DNA from: Methylosinus sp. Ce-a6
GTDB lineage: Bacteria; Pseudomonadota; Alphaproteobacteria; Rhizobiales; Beijerinckiaceae
DNA length: 64,000 bases
Reading direction: 5' to 3'
Assembly (NCBI RefSeq): GCF_009811655.1
Contig: NZ_BGJX01000002.1
Coordinates: 182,447-246,446, forward strand
Of this stretch, positions 8,475-16,476 are shown one piece after another. Under the pieces are notes generated by a model. The model did no database searches. It saw only the letters and a program-made list of their open reading frames with translations, and was not told the DNA's origin. Each line of letters opens with the position of its first letter. The stretch's first letter is position 1. The position numbers were made by a program, and so were the translations under genes.

Positions 8475-10187
8475 TCAGCGCAGCGAAACGAAGCGATCCG
8501 TCGGCAGAATCGCCGTTTGGCCGGCGAAGGCCTGCGCCTGTCCGCTGGCCGTCGAGGACGAGAACAGTCCGGCGTCGGCGCGGGCGGCGGAGCGCGGCGC
8601 GGCGAAAGTGGTTCCGAACACGCCGCCGCCGGGCAGGCGACTCGCCGAGACACCCGTCGTCAGCGCCTGGAAATTCGAGCGGTCGAGACGCGCCGGCACC
8701 AGCTCCACCTTGGGCGCGGCGGGTTTGGCCGCCGGCGGCCTGGCGGCGGAAATCCGCATGTCCGGCGATGCGGCCGCCGGCTCGCCGGACGTCTTCTCAT
8801 AGGGAAGGGATTGGGCGGCGGAGGACGCATAAGCGAGCAGCGGTTCCGGCTTGGCGACGGCCGGGATCGCGAGATGCGCGGCCGACGGTTGCGGAATGTT
8901 GCGCGCCTCCTCCGAGACGCCGCCGCGCAGGCCGGCGGAGCTCAGATCGATGAGGCTGGCGAGGGCGCCGCCGGCCCGACGCGCGGGCGGAGCGGCGGCC
9001 GGAAGGCTCGCCAGCGCCGTGAGCTCGCTCGGCTTCGCCGGCGGCAGCGGCGCTCCCGCGAGCGAGAGAAACATGGGCCGACGGGGCGGCAGCGGCGCGG
9101 CGAGCGCTGCGTCGAGCTTCCCGTCGATCTTCGCCTCCGCGGCCGAAATGTCGAGCGACGCGAGGGCGGTCGGCCGCCCCCGCTCCACCGATCTCGTCAC
9201 AACGGGGGGCTCGGCGGGGCCGGCGCGCAGCTGGGTCTCGCCGCGCGGCAGATCGCGCTCGGCCGAAACGATGCGCTCCTGCTCGCGACGGCTCGGCGTC
9301 TCGGCCTCGGCGCCCTCCTCCTCGGCGGAGATACGGCCCGAGCGGCGCGGCGCCAGCGACGCCCATTGCCTGCGGGGAGCGGGCGGCGGAGCCGCTGCGA
9401 CCGCGCTGTCCTCGTCCTCCTCGCCGCCGCCGAACAGCATGGCGAACAGCCCCTTGCTCTGGCGCTCGACGGCCGGCACATAGGCGCCGTTGCCGCGCGC
9501 CTCGATCTCGGCCTTGGCCTCCTCATAGCGCGCCAGCGGCTGATTATTGGCCGGCAGATGCACGGTCTTGCCGTCCGGGAACAGACGTGAGAGCTGCTCA
9601 TAGCTCATGCGCGGCCAGGAGCGCACGCCGCCGACGTCGAGATGCACGAAAGGCGTGCCGGCGGTCGGATAATAGCCGACGCCGCCGCGCTGCATACGCA
9701 TGCCGATCTCGCGGATCTGCTCCATGGACATGCCGGGCATGGTGGTGTCCATCGCCTTGCCGAGCATGTGCTGCGAATATTTCGCCACGGCGCGCGAGCG
9801 GCGGCGCAGCATGGCGTTGGTCTCCGGCGAGCGATAGGCGGAGACGACATGGACCGGATCGGTCGCGCCGGCCTGCCGATAGGCCTCCCACACGACGTCG
9901 AAGAGACGCGGGTCCATTTTGGTCGGCTCGTCGCGGCGCCAATCGCGCAGGAACCAGTTCAACTGCTCCAGCACGGACGGGTCGTAGCGGCCATTGACCA
10001 GATAGGTCGCGGCGATCTGCTCTTTGGTGTGGCTGTGGAAGAGATAGAGCGTGCGCGTCTCGCCATTGGCGACCGCATCTTCGGTGAAGGACGGAGCCAA
10101 CGCTGTCATCAGCGCCGCGACGGCGCTCGCGAGCCGCGCGATAGACCGTCGTGAGAGGAGAGGCGCGCCTTCCCGACAATCGTGCAA
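8475..10187 (-). CDS. DUF882 (YcbK-like, peptidase M15A fold) exported protein with long disordered tail
   Basis: The 570-residue protein has an N-terminal signal-like segment (IARLASAVAALMTALAPSF), a DUF882/peptidase M15A domain at about 40-210, and a roughly 350-residue low-complexity tail rich in Ala, Pro, Arg and Ser. Zinc-ligand motifs of the M15 fold are visible: SQHMLGKAMD and VHLDVGGVRSWPRM. YcbK (MepK) of E. coli is a periplasmic murein endopeptidase that cuts 3-3 crosslinks, so a role in peptidoglycan remodelling is likely. The only usable start is a TTG at 10187 preceded by GGAAAG; this start is uncertain. The long tail is unusual compared with the roughly 200-residue E. coli protein. 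Confidence 0.85.
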   Translation of the reverse strand: MHDCREGAPLLSRRSIARLASAVAALMTALAPSFTEDAVANGETRTLYLFHSHTKEQIAATYLVNGRYDPSVLEQLNWFLRDWRRDEPTKMDPRLFDVVWEAYRQAGATDPVHVVSAYRSPETNAMLRRRSRAVAKYSQHMLGKAMDTTMPGMSMEQIREIGMRMQRGGVGYYPTAGTPFVHLDVGGVRSWPRMSYEQLSRLFPDGKTVHLPANNQPLARYEEAKAEIEARGNGAYVPAVERQSKGLFAMLFGGGEEDEDSAVAAAPPPAPRRQWASLAPRRSGRISAEEEGAEAETPSRREQERIVSAERDLPRGETQLRAGPAEPPVVTRSVERGRPTALASLDISAAEAKIDGKLDAALAAPLPPRRPMFLSLAGAPLPPAKPSELTALASLPAAAPPARRAGGALASLIDLSSAGLRGGVSEEARNIPQPSAAHLAIPAVAKPEPLLAYASSAAQSLPYEKTSGEPAAASPDMRISAARPPAAKPAAPKVELVPARLDRSNFQALTTGVSASRLPGGGVFGTTFAAPRSAARADAGLFSSSTASGQAQAFAGQTAILPTDRFVSLR

Positions 10188-10429
10188 AACGTCTGTTCTT
10201 TCCGCTGGTCGACGGGCGAGAGGCCCGACGAGGAATTCCAGGACGCGAACGCCGAACGCGCCGACGATCGATCACGGCTTCGCCCTGCCGGCGCCTGAAA
10301 CGCCGCCGGACGCGGTTTCTTCTGCGACGGGCGAATCAGTTTCGCCTTAAGCGAAGGACGCTATTTCGACATGATGGCGAAAAATGGCCCGGCCGCTGTT
10401 GCGTCACAATGTCGAGTTCAGGTTGAAAG

Positions 10430-11212
10430 TCAATGCGGCGCCGTGGCCGTGAGCGGCAGGACGAAGGCGCCGGAAGCGAGAATGGGCTGGCCGCCGGGGA
10501 TGCGCGGCGCGGGCGCCGGCGCGGCGTCGCGACTGGCGAAGGCGAGCGCGGACGGGCGGCGCGGCGGCTGCGGCGCCTCGGCGGGCGCGGCGCCGTCGGG
10601 ACGGATGGAGGCCGTCGTCATCGGATCGACGGCTCCGGTCGCCGCGAGCCGATCGCGCTCCGCGAGAGCGAGGCGGATCGGCCGCTGCGGCGGCGAAGCA
10701 GGATCGGCGAATGCCTGCGACACGGCGCCACGCACTTTCTGAGCGAGCTCGCCGAGCGGATCGGACGCGGGAGCGACGGAGGCGACCGTCCGGGCGCCGC
10801 GCTCGCCGCGACCGGCCGAGGCGATCATCGTCCGGTCGCCGCCGTTGCAATTGCGAACGCCGAGCGAGATCAGCTCATTACCGGTGAGCACGCGATATTG
10901 GCGGGTGAGATGGCCGAGCCGGTCGCGGACGGCGACGGGATAGGAGTTGAAGAGCTCGGCGGAGACGCCGGCGTCGGTCTGGCGGTCGATGGCGTTATAG
11001 GCCAGATGGAATTTGACCAGCGAGTCCGGATAGACGCAGACATTGGGAAGGCTAAGCGCCAGCGTGCAGGCGGAGCGGCATTCGTGCAGACGAACCTCGC
11101 GCCCCTCGCGGCGATAGATTTCCGTTTGCGCCTGATACTCCGAGACGAGGCCGCCCACGTCCTTATAGACGACGACCGGCGCCGGAGCGGGCGGCGGCGA
11201 CAGATAACCCAA
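10430..11212 (-). CDS. Hypothetical ClpP-like periplasmic-type protein, uncertain start
   Basis: The first 130 residues (VVYKDVGGLVSEYQAQTEIY, then HECRSACTLALSLPNVCVYP and VKFHLAYN) resemble COG3904-type predicted periplasmic proteins with a ClpP/crotonase-like fold: a beta strand, a helix, a Cys-x-Ser-Ala-Cys segment at the nucleophile position, and a conserved His-bearing strand. The remaining half is Pro/Ala-rich and probably disordered. The only start in frame is a TTG at 11212, immediately after an in-frame TAG, and no signal peptide precedes the domain. Either the start is real and the protein is cytoplasmic, or the N-terminus lies in another frame and a frameshift is present. Confidence 0.6.
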   Translation of the reverse strand: MGYLSPPPAPAPVVVYKDVGGLVSEYQAQTEIYRREGREVRLHECRSACTLALSLPNVCVYPDSLVKFHLAYNAIDRQTDAGVSAELFNSYPVAVRDRLGHLTRQYRVLTGNELISLGVRNCNGGDRTMIASAGRGERGARTVASVAPASDPLGELAQKVRGAVSQAFADPASPPQRPIRLALAERDRLAATGAVDPMTTASIRPDGAAPAEAPQPPRRPSALAFASRDAAPAPAPRIPGGQPILASGAFVLPLTATAPH

Positions 11213-11288
11213 GCAACACCCCTACGCTCGACCGATGTCCATTCGAGAAAATTCACCATGTCATGGTGAATAGTCTCTTAAAAACGGA

Positions 11289-12287
11289 TCATCCTTTGAT
11301 GCCGACCCTCAGCCCCGGCGCAGGACGTTCTTGCAAGACATTGCGGCGAAAATGAAAAAGCGCGGCGGGCCGGCCCCCGGTCTTCAATGACACTCCCCCC
11401 GTCGGCTCGACGGCGGCGGAGGTCTCCACCAGACGGCGGAAATTCTGCTTGTGCAGATGGCGGCCGGCGATCGCCTCCACCGTGCGTTGCAGCTCGGTCA
11501 AAGTGAAGGTCGGCGGCATCAGCTCGAAGATCACCGGGCGGTATTTCATCTTGGCGCGCAGCCGGCCCATGGCGGTGGCGAGAATGCGGCGATGATCGTG
11601 CTGCATCGGCGCGCCGAGCGGCGGCGGCTTGGCGCCGCGCTTCAGAGCCGCCTCGCGGCCGTCGCGCCAGGCCTCCTCGACGAGGCCCGCCTCATAGAGC
11701 AGCTCGTAGCGCTCGAGCGCATTCTCCTCGTCGAGGCTCCTGCCTTGCGGGCGAAACAGAAGATTGACGCGATCGCGGCGCCTCAGCCCCGAGGAGGAGC
11801 GCGCGTCCGGCGCCTCCTCCACCCAGGCCGAGAGGCCTGGCAATATCGTCGTCTCCATCAGCTCGGGCCGGCCGCCGCGCCAATCCTCCCAGGGGAAGAA
11901 TTCGTACCAGCTGCGAAAGCCGCGAATGTCGCCCGCCTGCCCGTCGGCGATGCGGGTCAGCGCCAGATAGCCGACCGAGACGACATGCGGATCGCGGTCG
12001 CCGGCGCGGGCGTGGCGGCCGCGGTCGCCGAAAGTATAGAGCTGCTCGACATAGCCGAGCGTCATGCCGGTCTGCTCGGCGACCCAGGCGCGCAGGCCGA
12101 TCTCGAAAGTGCGGTGATGGACGGGGTCGAAAGGGCCGGAGGGAAGCGCGGCGCGCGCGTCCTCGCCGGAGGCGGCGACGGTGAGGATGAGCGGCTCGTC
12201 CTCCTGCACGGCGACGATCGCGGCGGTGAGGCCGATGCCGACCGGCAGCGGTCCCTCCGGCTCGCGCGGATGGTCGAAGCTCGTCAC
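11289..12287 (-). CDS. NrtR-like transcriptional regulator (degenerate NUDIX plus winged helix)
   Basis: This 332-residue protein has an N-terminal NUDIX-like domain (about 20-150) and a C-terminal winged-helix module (about 235-320) with PPTFTLTELQRTVEAIAGR and NFRRLVETSAAVEPTG, the NrtR arrangement. NrtR repressors sense ADP-ribose derivatives and control NAD metabolism genes. The NUDIX box is degenerate: where an active enzyme has RE-x-x-EE-x-G this protein reads RAWVAEQTG, so hydrolase activity is probably lost. An unusual insert of about 70 residues separates the domains. It is the last gene of a leftward four-gene operon, 38 bases after the phosphatase gene. No NAD biosynthesis gene is adjacent, so its targets are not obvious. 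Confidence 0.75.
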   Translation of the reverse strand: MTSFDHPREPEGPLPVGIGLTAAIVAVQEDEPLILTVAASGEDARAALPSGPFDPVHHRTFEIGLRAWVAEQTGMTLGYVEQLYTFGDRGRHARAGDRDPHVVSVGYLALTRIADGQAGDIRGFRSWYEFFPWEDWRGGRPELMETTILPGLSAWVEEAPDARSSSGLRRRDRVNLLFRPQGRSLDEENALERYELLYEAGLVEEAWRDGREAALKRGAKPPPLGAPMQHDHRRILATAMGRLRAKMKYRPVIFELMPPTFTLTELQRTVEAIAGRHLHKQNFRRLVETSAAVEPTGGVSLKTGGRPAALFHFRRNVLQERPAPGLRVGIKG

Positions 12288-12325
12288 GGGCGGCTCGTTA
12301 TGGGAAGCTCGTCATGGAATGGGCG

Positions 12326-12838
12326 TCAGGCGAGCTCGAGCGCAAAGGGCGCGCCTTCGTAGCAGTCGGCGCCGCGGCCGATCTCGGCGATGGCCGCCGT
12401 CATGCGGCCCTCGCGCGAGAGAATGCGGTCGGCGAGCGCGACGAGACGGCGGTTGGGCGTGGCGGTGGGCGAGGCGCGGCGCAGCTCGCGCGCGAGCTCC
12501 GCCTCAGCCCGCTGCGGCGCGAGCGCGCAGGCCAGAATGAAGGCCGCGGCCGGCGAGCGGCTGACGCCGGCGTAGCAATGGATGACCAGCGGCTCGCGCC
12601 GGTCCCAGGCGGCGGCGAAGGCGAGAAGATTCTCGATATGCTCGCAATTGGCGAGCACATGGCCTTCCCTGTCCGCCTCTATGTCGGAGACGGCGAGACG
12701 CAAATGGCGCTCGGGGACGATCTCGCTCGGGCGCGCCAGAGAGGCGCCGGCGGTCAGAATGGTGATGAGCGAGCGCGCGCCGCTGCCGCGCACCGTGTCG
12801 ACGACCTTCGTAAGCGAACAGACGTAGAGGCGCGCCAT
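12326..12838 (-). CDS. Dual-specificity / tyrosine phosphatase-like protein (COG5350)
   Basis: The 170-residue protein has the phosphatase signature VIHCYAGVSRSPAAA (about 84-98), a textbook HCX5RS loop with catalytic Cys87 and Arg93. An acidic residue for general-acid function is available in the upstream LAVSDIEADREGH segment. The family is annotated as predicted protein tyrosine phosphatase in alphaproteobacteria, with no established substrate. It lies between the HD-domain gene (47 bases upstream in transcription) and the NrtR-like gene, consistent with one transcript. The ATG at 12838 is preceded by AGAAGGTGACTT. Confidence 0.85.
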   Translation of the reverse strand: MARLYVCSLTKVVDTVRGSGARSLITILTAGASLARPSEIVPERHLRLAVSDIEADREGHVLANCEHIENLLAFAAAWDRREPLVIHCYAGVSRSPAAAFILACALAPQRAEAELARELRRASPTATPNRRLVALADRILSREGRMTAAIAEIGRGADCYEGAPFALELA

Positions 12839-12885
12839 AAGTCACCTTCTCTGTTTCACCTTCGACGCCTCACCACGATGCGTCC

Positions 12886-13506
12886 CTACTCGCCTCGATC
12901 GACGGCCGCGAAACGCGCCAGAAATCGCTGCTGCGCGGCTTCGACCGAAAGCGGCTCCAACGCCTGCGCGCAGACGTCGGGCGCCAGCGCCGGACGGCCG
13001 AAGATGCGCTCGGCTTCGGCGCGTGTAAAGCCGGCGAGCCGCACCGCCTCGAAAAAAGCCGCGGCGCGATCCGCCCGCTTGGAAAGGCGCAGCAGCGCGG
13101 GGTCCGGCTCCGGCGGCAGAGCGAAGCGCAGCAGGATGGCCGTCAGAATGCGTTTCTCCACGCTCTTGTATGTATCGCCGATGACGGCTTTGAAGGGGGA
13201 GATCATGTCGCCGATCACATATTCCGGCGCGTCATGGAGCAGCATGAACAGCCGCCCCTCGCGCCCGAGCCCGGGCGCGAGGGCGCAGGCGACCTCTTCG
13301 ACGAGGAGGCTGTGCTGGGCGACCGAGAAGATATGTGGGCCGCGCGTCTGGCCGTTCCAGCGGGCGACGCGGGCGAGCCCATGGGCGATATCCTCGATTT
13401 CCACATCGACCGGCGAAGGATCGAGCAGATCGAGCCGCCGGCCGGACAGCATCCGCTGCCAGGCGCGGGGGGCCGCTTCGGCCTTTCCCGCCTTCATCCC
13501 GCGCAT
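12886..13506 (-). CDS. HD-domain phosphohydrolase (YfbR/HDDC2-like)
   Basis: This 206-residue protein carries the HD signature: H in FSVAQHSLLVEEVA, then LLHDAPEYVIGDMISPFK and a distal Asp in LSKRADRAAAFFEA. This is the YfbR type (COG1896), whose characterised members are 5'-deoxynucleotidases. The ATG at 13506 has GGAG eight bases upstream; a second ATG at 13497 forms an ATGA overlap with the stop of the upstream gene tag, so either start couples translation to tag. Being co-transcribed with a DNA glycosylase, a phosphatase and a NUDIX-type regulator fits nucleotide sanitation, although that is inference. Confidence 0.85.
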   Translation of the reverse strand: MRGMKAGKAEAAPRAWQRMLSGRRLDLLDPSPVDVEIEDIAHGLARVARWNGQTRGPHIFSVAQHSLLVEEVACALAPGLGREGRLFMLLHDAPEYVIGDMISPFKAVIGDTYKSVEKRILTAILLRFALPPEPDPALLRLSKRADRAAAFFEAVRLAGFTRAEAERIFGRPALAPDVCAQALEPLSVEAAQQRFLARFAAVDRGE

Positions 13507-14141
13507 CTGTGGCACTCCGCCAGATGGTCGTCGACCATGCCCACCGCCTGCATGAAGGCGTAGACGATCGTCGGGCCGCAGAAGGCGAAGCCGCGGGCTT
13601 TCAGATCCTTGGCGAGACGGCGCGAGATTTCGCTCTGCGTCGGCACGTCGGCCGTCGTGCGCGGGCGGTTGACGATCGGCGCGCCGTCGACGAAGTCCCA
13701 GAGATAATTGGAAAATCCGACGCGCTCCTCGATCTCGATCCAAACGCGCGCCGAGGCGACGGCGCCTTCGATCTTGGCGCGATTGCGGATGATTGCCTGA
13801 TTTTGCATCAAAGTTTCGACGCGCGCCGCGTCGAATCGCGCGACGATACAGGGATCGAACCCTTCGAAAGCGGCGCGGAACCCTTCTCGGCGACGCAGGA
13901 TGGAAATCCACGAGAGCCCGGCCTGGAAACCATCGAGAACGAGCTTCTCGTAGAGCGCGCGCGAATCCCGCTCCGGCCGGCCCCACTCCTCATCGTGATA
14001 GGCGACGTAGAGCTTATCGTAACCGGCCCAAGGACAACGCGAAAGTCCATCGGGATGGACGAGCGCCGAGGCGTTGCGCCAGGCGCGCGGATTTTCTCTT
14101 GCAGCGGCCATGCCCCTTCCCTCGCGCGCGACGCGCGCCAT
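13494..14141 (-). CDS. tag: DNA-3-methyladenine glycosylase I
   Basis: The 215-residue protein matches Tag: CPWAG near residue 37 supplies the first zinc ligand, YHDEEWGRP is the family signature, LVLDGFQAGLSWISILRRRE the central helix, and the C-terminal DDHLAECHRC provides the remaining His/Cys ligands. Tag removes 3-methyladenine from alkylated DNA in base excision repair. The first ten residues before MAAARENPR may be spurious; an internal ATG at 14111 is an equally good start. It is the first gene of a leftward operon overlapping the HD hydrolase gene by 13 bases. No Ada box is recognisable upstream. Confidence 0.95.
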   Translation of the reverse strand: MARVAREGRGMAAARENPRAWRNASALVHPDGLSRCPWAGYDKLYVAYHDEEWGRPERDSRALYEKLVLDGFQAGLSWISILRRREGFRAAFEGFDPCIVARFDAARVETLMQNQAIIRNRAKIEGAVASARVWIEIEERVGFSNYLWDFVDGAPIVNRPRTTADVPTQSEISRRLAKDLKARGFAFCGPTIVYAFMQAVGMVDDHLAECHRCAG

Positions 14142-14309
14142 CTGAGCCGAAAGAGCGTTTCATAACATCCCCATTGCGGCCCAGGCGAACTTGCGGCCCA
14201 TGCCTCGATGCAAGACAATTGGCACAGGCCGTGCTCGCAGTGCGGCCGTCGGGAGCCGTTCGCGCCGACGAACCTTCATCGGCGACGGCGCTCACCAGGG
14301 AGAAATTTG

Positions 14310-14843
14310 ATGTCGATCCGTCTCGTCTCTTACGCTGCGGCCGGCGCCCTCGCAATCGGCATGGCCGCCGTGGCCGCGGGTGAAGCGAAAGCGCAGGCGA
14401 ATGTTTTGAAGGAATGCGGCGCGCAATATCAAGCCGCCAAGGCCGCCAATGAATTGAAGGGGCAGAGCTGGCAGGACTTTTTGAAGGCCTGCCGCGCCCG
14501 CCTCGCGGAGCAGCCCGCCGAGACCGCGCCGGCCGCGGCGGCCCCGGCTCCTGCTCCTGCGCCCGCTCCCACTGCGGCGCCCGAGCCCGCCCCGGCTCCC
14601 GCGCCGGCTCCCACCGCCACGCCGACTCCGGCGCCCGCTCCCGCCCCGGCTCCGACGACCGCGGCTCCTGCGGCGAAGCCCGGCAAGCCCGCCGAGGGCA
14701 AGGCCGCCCAGGCCGCCCGGCAGAAGAAATGCGGGGCCGAATGGAAGGCGAAAAAGGCCGAGCTGCTGAAGGCCGACCCCAAGGCCAGCTGGCCGAAATA
14801 TTGGAGCGAGTGCAACAAGCGCCTCAAAGCCCAGGGCGAGTGA
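14310..14843 (+). CDS. Secreted PsiF-like protein with two cysteine modules and Pro-Ala linker
   Basis: This 177-residue protein has a clear signal peptide (LVSYAAAGALAIGMAAVAAG, cleaved near AKA-QA). Two related modules flank a roughly 60-residue Ala-Pro repeat linker: the first reads CGAQYQAAKAANELKGQSW...CRARL and the second CGAEWKAKKAELLKADPKASW...CNKRL. Each has a Cys pair about 24 residues apart and resembles the PsiF repeat seen in a phosphate-starvation-induced protein. One disulfide per module is plausible. Function is unknown; an envelope or peptidoglycan location is likely from the linker. The ATG at 14310 follows CAGGGAGAAATTTG, and an intrinsic terminator follows at 14873. Confidence 0.8.
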   Translation: MSIRLVSYAAAGALAIGMAAVAAGEAKAQANVLKECGAQYQAAKAANELKGQSWQDFLKACRARLAEQPAETAPAAAAPAPAPAPAPTAAPEPAPAPAPAPTATPTPAPAPAPAPTTAAPAAKPGKPAEGKAAQAARQKKCGAEWKAKKAELLKADPKASWPKYWSECNKRLKAQGE

Positions 14844-14872
14844 AACGCAGACGAGAACGAGACCGTCGACAG

Positions 14873-14897
14873 GCCCGGCGCGTCGCGCCGGGCTTTT
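14873..14897 (+). terminator. Intrinsic terminator after the PsiF-like gene
   Basis: GCCCGGCGCG (14873-14882) and CGCGCCGGGC (14884-14893) form a GC-rich hairpin followed by TTTT, 29 bases past the stop codon. Confidence 0.85.
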
Positions 14898-15033
14898 CCT
14901 TTCGTGACCGGGCTTGTCGGCCTCTTGCGGCGCGGCGGCTTTTCGTGGCACAGGCAGCGGGCCGAAAGACGATGGCGAGGCGCTCGGCAAGAAGCGCGAC
15001 AACAGCAAGCGCGAGAAGCGGGGGAACCGGAAA

Positions 15034-15429
15034 TTGGACAAGATCGAACTGCGGAAGCTGCAGGCCTTCTTGCGCCAGTCGCTCGGCAATGAGGGGATTC
15101 GCGTGACCGCCGATCCCAAGAACCCCGACGACGCGGCCGTTCACCTCGGCGAGCGCAAGATCGCCTCCATTTCCCTCGACGACGAGGACGGCGACCGCTC
15201 CTTCGCCTTCGCGATGAAGCTGCCCGTCGGGCGCGAGACGCTGCAGTCCTATCTGCGCAAGCTGTTCGAGAACGACAGGCTGACGATCGCCCCGCGCGGC
15301 CGCAAGACCGATTCCGTAGAGCTCAACAGCGGCGAGGATTTCCTAGGGGTCATCTCCGCCGACGACCCCAAGCAGCAGAGCTATACGCTGCAGATCGCCA
15401 TTCTCGACTTCGATCTCGACGAGTTCTGA
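15034..15429 (+). CDS. DUF3126 family protein, apparently a tandem duplication of the domain
   Basis: DUF3126 proteins are normally about 70 residues. Here an N-terminal half (LDKIELRKLQAFLRQSLGN ... DEDGDRSFAFAMKL) is followed by a second similar half (RETLQSYLRKLFENDRLTIA ... DDPKQQSYTLQIAILDFDLD), so the reading frame looks like two copies back to back. The family is alphaproteobacterial with no known function. The start is uncertain: a TTG at 15034 follows GGGGGAA and begins exactly at the domain, while an in-frame TTG at 14914 would add 40 basic residues lying right after the upstream terminator. I prefer 15034, giving 131 residues. Confidence 0.75.
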   Translation: MDKIELRKLQAFLRQSLGNEGIRVTADPKNPDDAAVHLGERKIASISLDDEDGDRSFAFAMKLPVGRETLQSYLRKLFENDRLTIAPRGRKTDSVELNSGEDFLGVISADDPKQQSYTLQIAILDFDLDEF

Positions 15430-15436
15430 TCTCGCG

Positions 15437-15477
15437 CGTTTCCAGCCGAAGCGGATGCTGGTTCGGCGTCGGAAACA
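15437..15477. repeat. Partial reversed copy of the hairpin-element tail
   Basis: GCGTTTCCAGCCGAAGCGGA followed by GGTTCGGCGTCGGAAAC is the reverse complement of the tail portion of the element at 7741-7786 with a few changes. The main hairpin is missing. It sits between convergent genes. Confidence 0.7.
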
Positions 15478-15495
15478 AGGTAGAATCCGAAAGTC

Positions 15496-16152
15496 TCAGC
15501 GTGGCCGCGGCGAAGCGGCGTCGATCGAGGCCAGAAAGGCGCGCAGCCCCCTCGCGAGCTCCTCCCAGTCGCGCAGCAGCGCGGAGGAAAAGCGCGCTTC
15601 GACATCGAGCCCCTTCCAGCGCAGCGCCCATAAGCAGGGCGCGGAGCCGAGGAAGCCCGCGTCGCGGCGCGGGCAGCGCGCGAAGAATTCCCGGCCGTCT
15701 GGCGGCGCGAGATAGAGCAGCTCGAGCTCGTAAGGCGATCCCGGCTCGAAGCGGCGCATCACCAGGCCGCCCGGCCCGCTCCAAACTTCGCCCTCCAGAA
15801 AACGCGCATAGAGGCGCGAGGGCCGCTCGGCGGGATCGAGCGCCTCGTCGCGCGGCGAGAGGGTGACGAAGACGCGCATCGGATCGAGCTCCTCCGAAGC
15901 GCGGCGGCGCGGATCGGCGCTGGGCTTCCGCGGCGGAGAGAAATCCGGGACGACGGCGATGAAGGAGAGACGGTCGAGGGCGCCGCCGTAGCGCGTCGAT
16001 TCGTCGCGCGCATAGGCGGGAGGATAGGCGAGGCGCGCGTCGCCGAGGCTGGCGGCGACGATCGCCGGCTCGGCCTCGTCGGATTTTCGGACGAGGCGAT
16101 AGGCGCCAGCGGCGAGAAGCGCCAAAACCAGCGCGACGAGGAAGAGACGCAT
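15496..16152 (-). CDS. Hypothetical membrane-anchored or exported protein
   Basis: The 218-residue protein begins with a hydrophobic segment (LFLVALVLALLAAGAYRLV) that would act as an anchor or signal, followed by a periplasmic region of mixed composition. A central LDRLSFIAVVPDF segment and a repeated strand pattern (MRVFVTLSPRD, SRLYARFLEGEVW, GGLVMRRFEPGSP, ELELLYLAPPD) suggest a beta-rich domain. Two cysteines (ARCPRRD and SAPCLWALRW) could form a disulfide. I do not recognise the family. The ATG at 16152 is preceded by TCTCTCCCGAGGGTC. It faces the DUF3126 gene convergently and the repeat-rich region 16195-16410 lies upstream. Confidence 0.7.
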   Translation of the reverse strand: MRLFLVALVLALLAAGAYRLVRKSDEAEPAIVAASLGDARLAYPPAYARDESTRYGGALDRLSFIAVVPDFSPPRKPSADPRRRASEELDPMRVFVTLSPRDEALDPAERPSRLYARFLEGEVWSGPGGLVMRRFEPGSPYELELLYLAPPDGREFFARCPRRDAGFLGSAPCLWALRWKGLDVEARFSSALLRDWEELARGLRAFLASIDAASPRPR

Positions 16153-16255
16153 GACCCTCGGGAGAGAGGAACGAAGGAGGCTTCGGCGAGCTTAGAGCGC
16201 TTTCCGCTCGAACGGAATCGTTCGAGCGATCAGAATTCGCTCCAAGCAAGAAAAG

Positions 16256-16338
16256 CTAGTGGCCTGCGTCACTCGACAGCGGGGGAGGGTTGGGGAGGGG
16301 GCTCGAACATCGTCATTTTCATTGACGCAGGCCACTAG
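16256..16338. repeat. 83-base element bounded by perfect 16-base inverted repeats
   Basis: CTAGTGGCCTGCGTCA (16256-16271) is repeated exactly inverted as TGACGCAGGCCACTAG (16323-16338), enclosing 51 bases that include GGGGGAGGGTTGGGGAGGGG. The inner sequence has no reading frame. It looks like a small mobile or structural element, within the 324-base gene-free stretch 16153-16476 that also holds imperfect palindromes at about 16195-16230 (CTTTCCGCTCGAACGGAATC) and 16343-16365 (ATCCGATCCAATCGGATCGG). Confidence 0.8.
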
Positions 16339-16371
16339 ACCGGAATCCGATCCAATCGGATCGGATGTCTG

Positions 16372-16408
16372 GTGTCTTTTCATGTTTCAATGAAGCATGA
16401 AAAGACAC
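16372..16408. repeat. Dispersed hairpin element, copy 3 (hairpin only)
   Basis: GTGTCTTTTCATG pairs with CATGAAAAGACAC across a short TTTCAATGAAG centre. Relative to the copies at 7691 and 29093, the stem reads TTTTCATG/CATGAAAA instead of TTTCCGTG/CACGGAAA, with both sides changed together. Confidence 0.85.
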
Positions 16409-16476
16409 TAGAAAGCCGGCAAAGCCCCTGCGCGCCTCGCCCCGAGGCCGGCGGAGGGGCGCGGGAGACGAGGACC

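Noticed and set aside
14530..14690. Possible tandem-repeat locus (CGGCTCCCGCGCC-like units)
   Set aside because: It is simply the Ala-Pro linker of the secreted PsiF-like protein, with codon-level repetition and no separate role seen.
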